A stretch of DNA of 64,000 nt from NCBI GenBank assembly GCA_030063045.1, contig JAQSEB010000058.1:496001-560000 (forward strand), in the 5' to 3' direction. Numbering within the stretch: the first letter of the stretch is position 1; each line of letters begins with the position of its first letter. Positions 63,280 to 64,000 of this stretch are shown one piece after another. Source of the DNA: Pratylenchus scribneri. Lineage: Eukaryota > Nematoda > Chromadorea > Rhabditida > Pratylenchidae. Below the pieces are notes generated by a model, which searched no databases, had not been told where the DNA came from, and worked only from the letters and a program-made list of their open reading frames with translations. The position numbers were made by a program, and so were the translations under genes.

Positions 63280-63869
63280 ATGTCCGAACTATTCGCTGAG
63301 ATTGGCATCCGTAAAAAAGTGGACCATGAATTGGTGAATGGTGGCGAAGCATTGCAGGTTCAAATTTAAATAATTAACTTTTATTTAAATCCAATTTTAG
63401 GGCAAGCTAGTTGCGATCTACTTCTCGGCGCATTGGTGCCCTCCATGTCGAATGTTCACCCCGGAGCTCAAAAAATTCTACGATGAAGCAAAAGCCGCCG
63501 GCGAGCCTTTTGAAATTGTCTTCGTCCCCTTCGATAAATCCGAGGAAGATGTGAAAAAATATGTGGAGGAAAGCCATGGCAATTGGTACTATGTCCCGTT
63601 TGGAAGCGATCACATTCAGTTAGTTCCATTTTAATATTTAATTCCCAAATAATTTAATGAAATTAAATTAGGACATTGGCCACAAAATTTGGCGTCAGCG
63701 GAATTCCGGCATTGATTGTGGTGAAATCAAATGGGGACGTGGTCAGCAAGAATGCACGTGCGGAAGTTCAGGTTTTTCTCCAATTTTAAATTCATTTTAA
63801 AATTTTCAATTTAAGAGTGGAAAACCGCCAAAGGATGTGGTCGCCGAATGGATGGAAAAAGCCAAATGA
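63280..63869 (+). CDS. Nucleoredoxin/tryparedoxin-like thioredoxin-fold protein
   Basis: Start MSELFAEIGIRKKVDHELVN at 63280, with TTTTTCAG 13 bp upstream. The active site WCPPC lies in AIYFSAHWCPPCRMFTPELK (about 63410-63470). FEIVFVPFDKSEEDVKKYV and the cis-Pro loop VSGIPALIVVKSNGDVV follow, and the protein ends VVAEWMEKAK with TGA at 63867-63869. It is about 150 residues and a single thioredoxin-like domain with the CPPC motif typical of nucleoredoxin-like and tryparedoxin proteins. It is probably a cytosolic dithiol oxidoreductase; no signal peptide is seen. Confidence 0.9.
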
Positions 63870-64000
63870 AATTCAAATCAGCAGGGAAAATAAATGATAT
63901 ATTAATTTTTGCCATTCATCATAATCATTAATATACTTAAATCCATCATAAATTATTGATATTATGCGGTCAATTTTAATTAGATGATAAATATGACAAT

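Overview
This window looks like a contig from a nematode nuclear genome, most likely a Tylenchina-type (clade IV, plant-parasitic) species. Nematode assignment rests on compact multi-exon genes with introns mostly about 45-60 nt, an AT-rich background, start codons that often follow a splice-acceptor sequence closely (as expected for spliced-leader trans-splicing), and nematode-style troponin C and wwp-1-type genes. The clade is an inference; no rRNA or mitochondrial marker is present.

Layout. 0-37 kb is a dense conserved gene block: a left-truncated low-complexity gene with a MAP7-like motif (+), a Sac2/INPP5F-like phosphatase (-), a C2-4xWW-HECT ubiquitin ligase (wwp-1, +), NAC-alpha (+), the bifunctional PFKFB enzyme (+), a C6orf136-like mitochondrial protein (-), XRN2 copy 1 (+), an unrecognised gene (-), a long kinetochore gene rod-1/KNTC1 (+) and XRN2 copy 2 (+). 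Seven copies of a tRNA-derived SINE-like repeat sit in introns of this block.

37-50.4 kb is repeat-rich. It holds a MULE-like foldback element, rpl-31 flanked by inverted repeats, a very young TRIM-type LTR element, a complete hAT element with a decayed transposase, a 671-bp TAA-flanked MITE, two inverted paralogues of a small Arg/Glu-rich protein, a second foldback element with a telomere-like core, and a ~1.3 kb satellite with a 32-bp unit.

50.4-64 kb returns to genes: a small single-pass membrane protein (+) with two tRNA-like repeats in one intron, GOT1B (-), glyoxalase I (+), COA7 (-), troponin C (-), an LTR element with three LTRs and a perfect TSD, a SUV39/G9a-type SET protein with an altered NHxC motif (-), and a nucleoredoxin-like protein (+).

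The genes are unrelated housekeeping and cell-biology functions and do not form one pathway. The most interesting points are the XRN2 duplication, in which one copy has lost exactly its zinc knuckle and its C-terminal tail; the intronic SINE family; and the stack of young non-autonomous elements at 37-48 kb. No prokaryotic-type system, CRISPR array or virus was seen. All intron boundaries were read by eye; spans given for genes run from start to stop codon and include introns.
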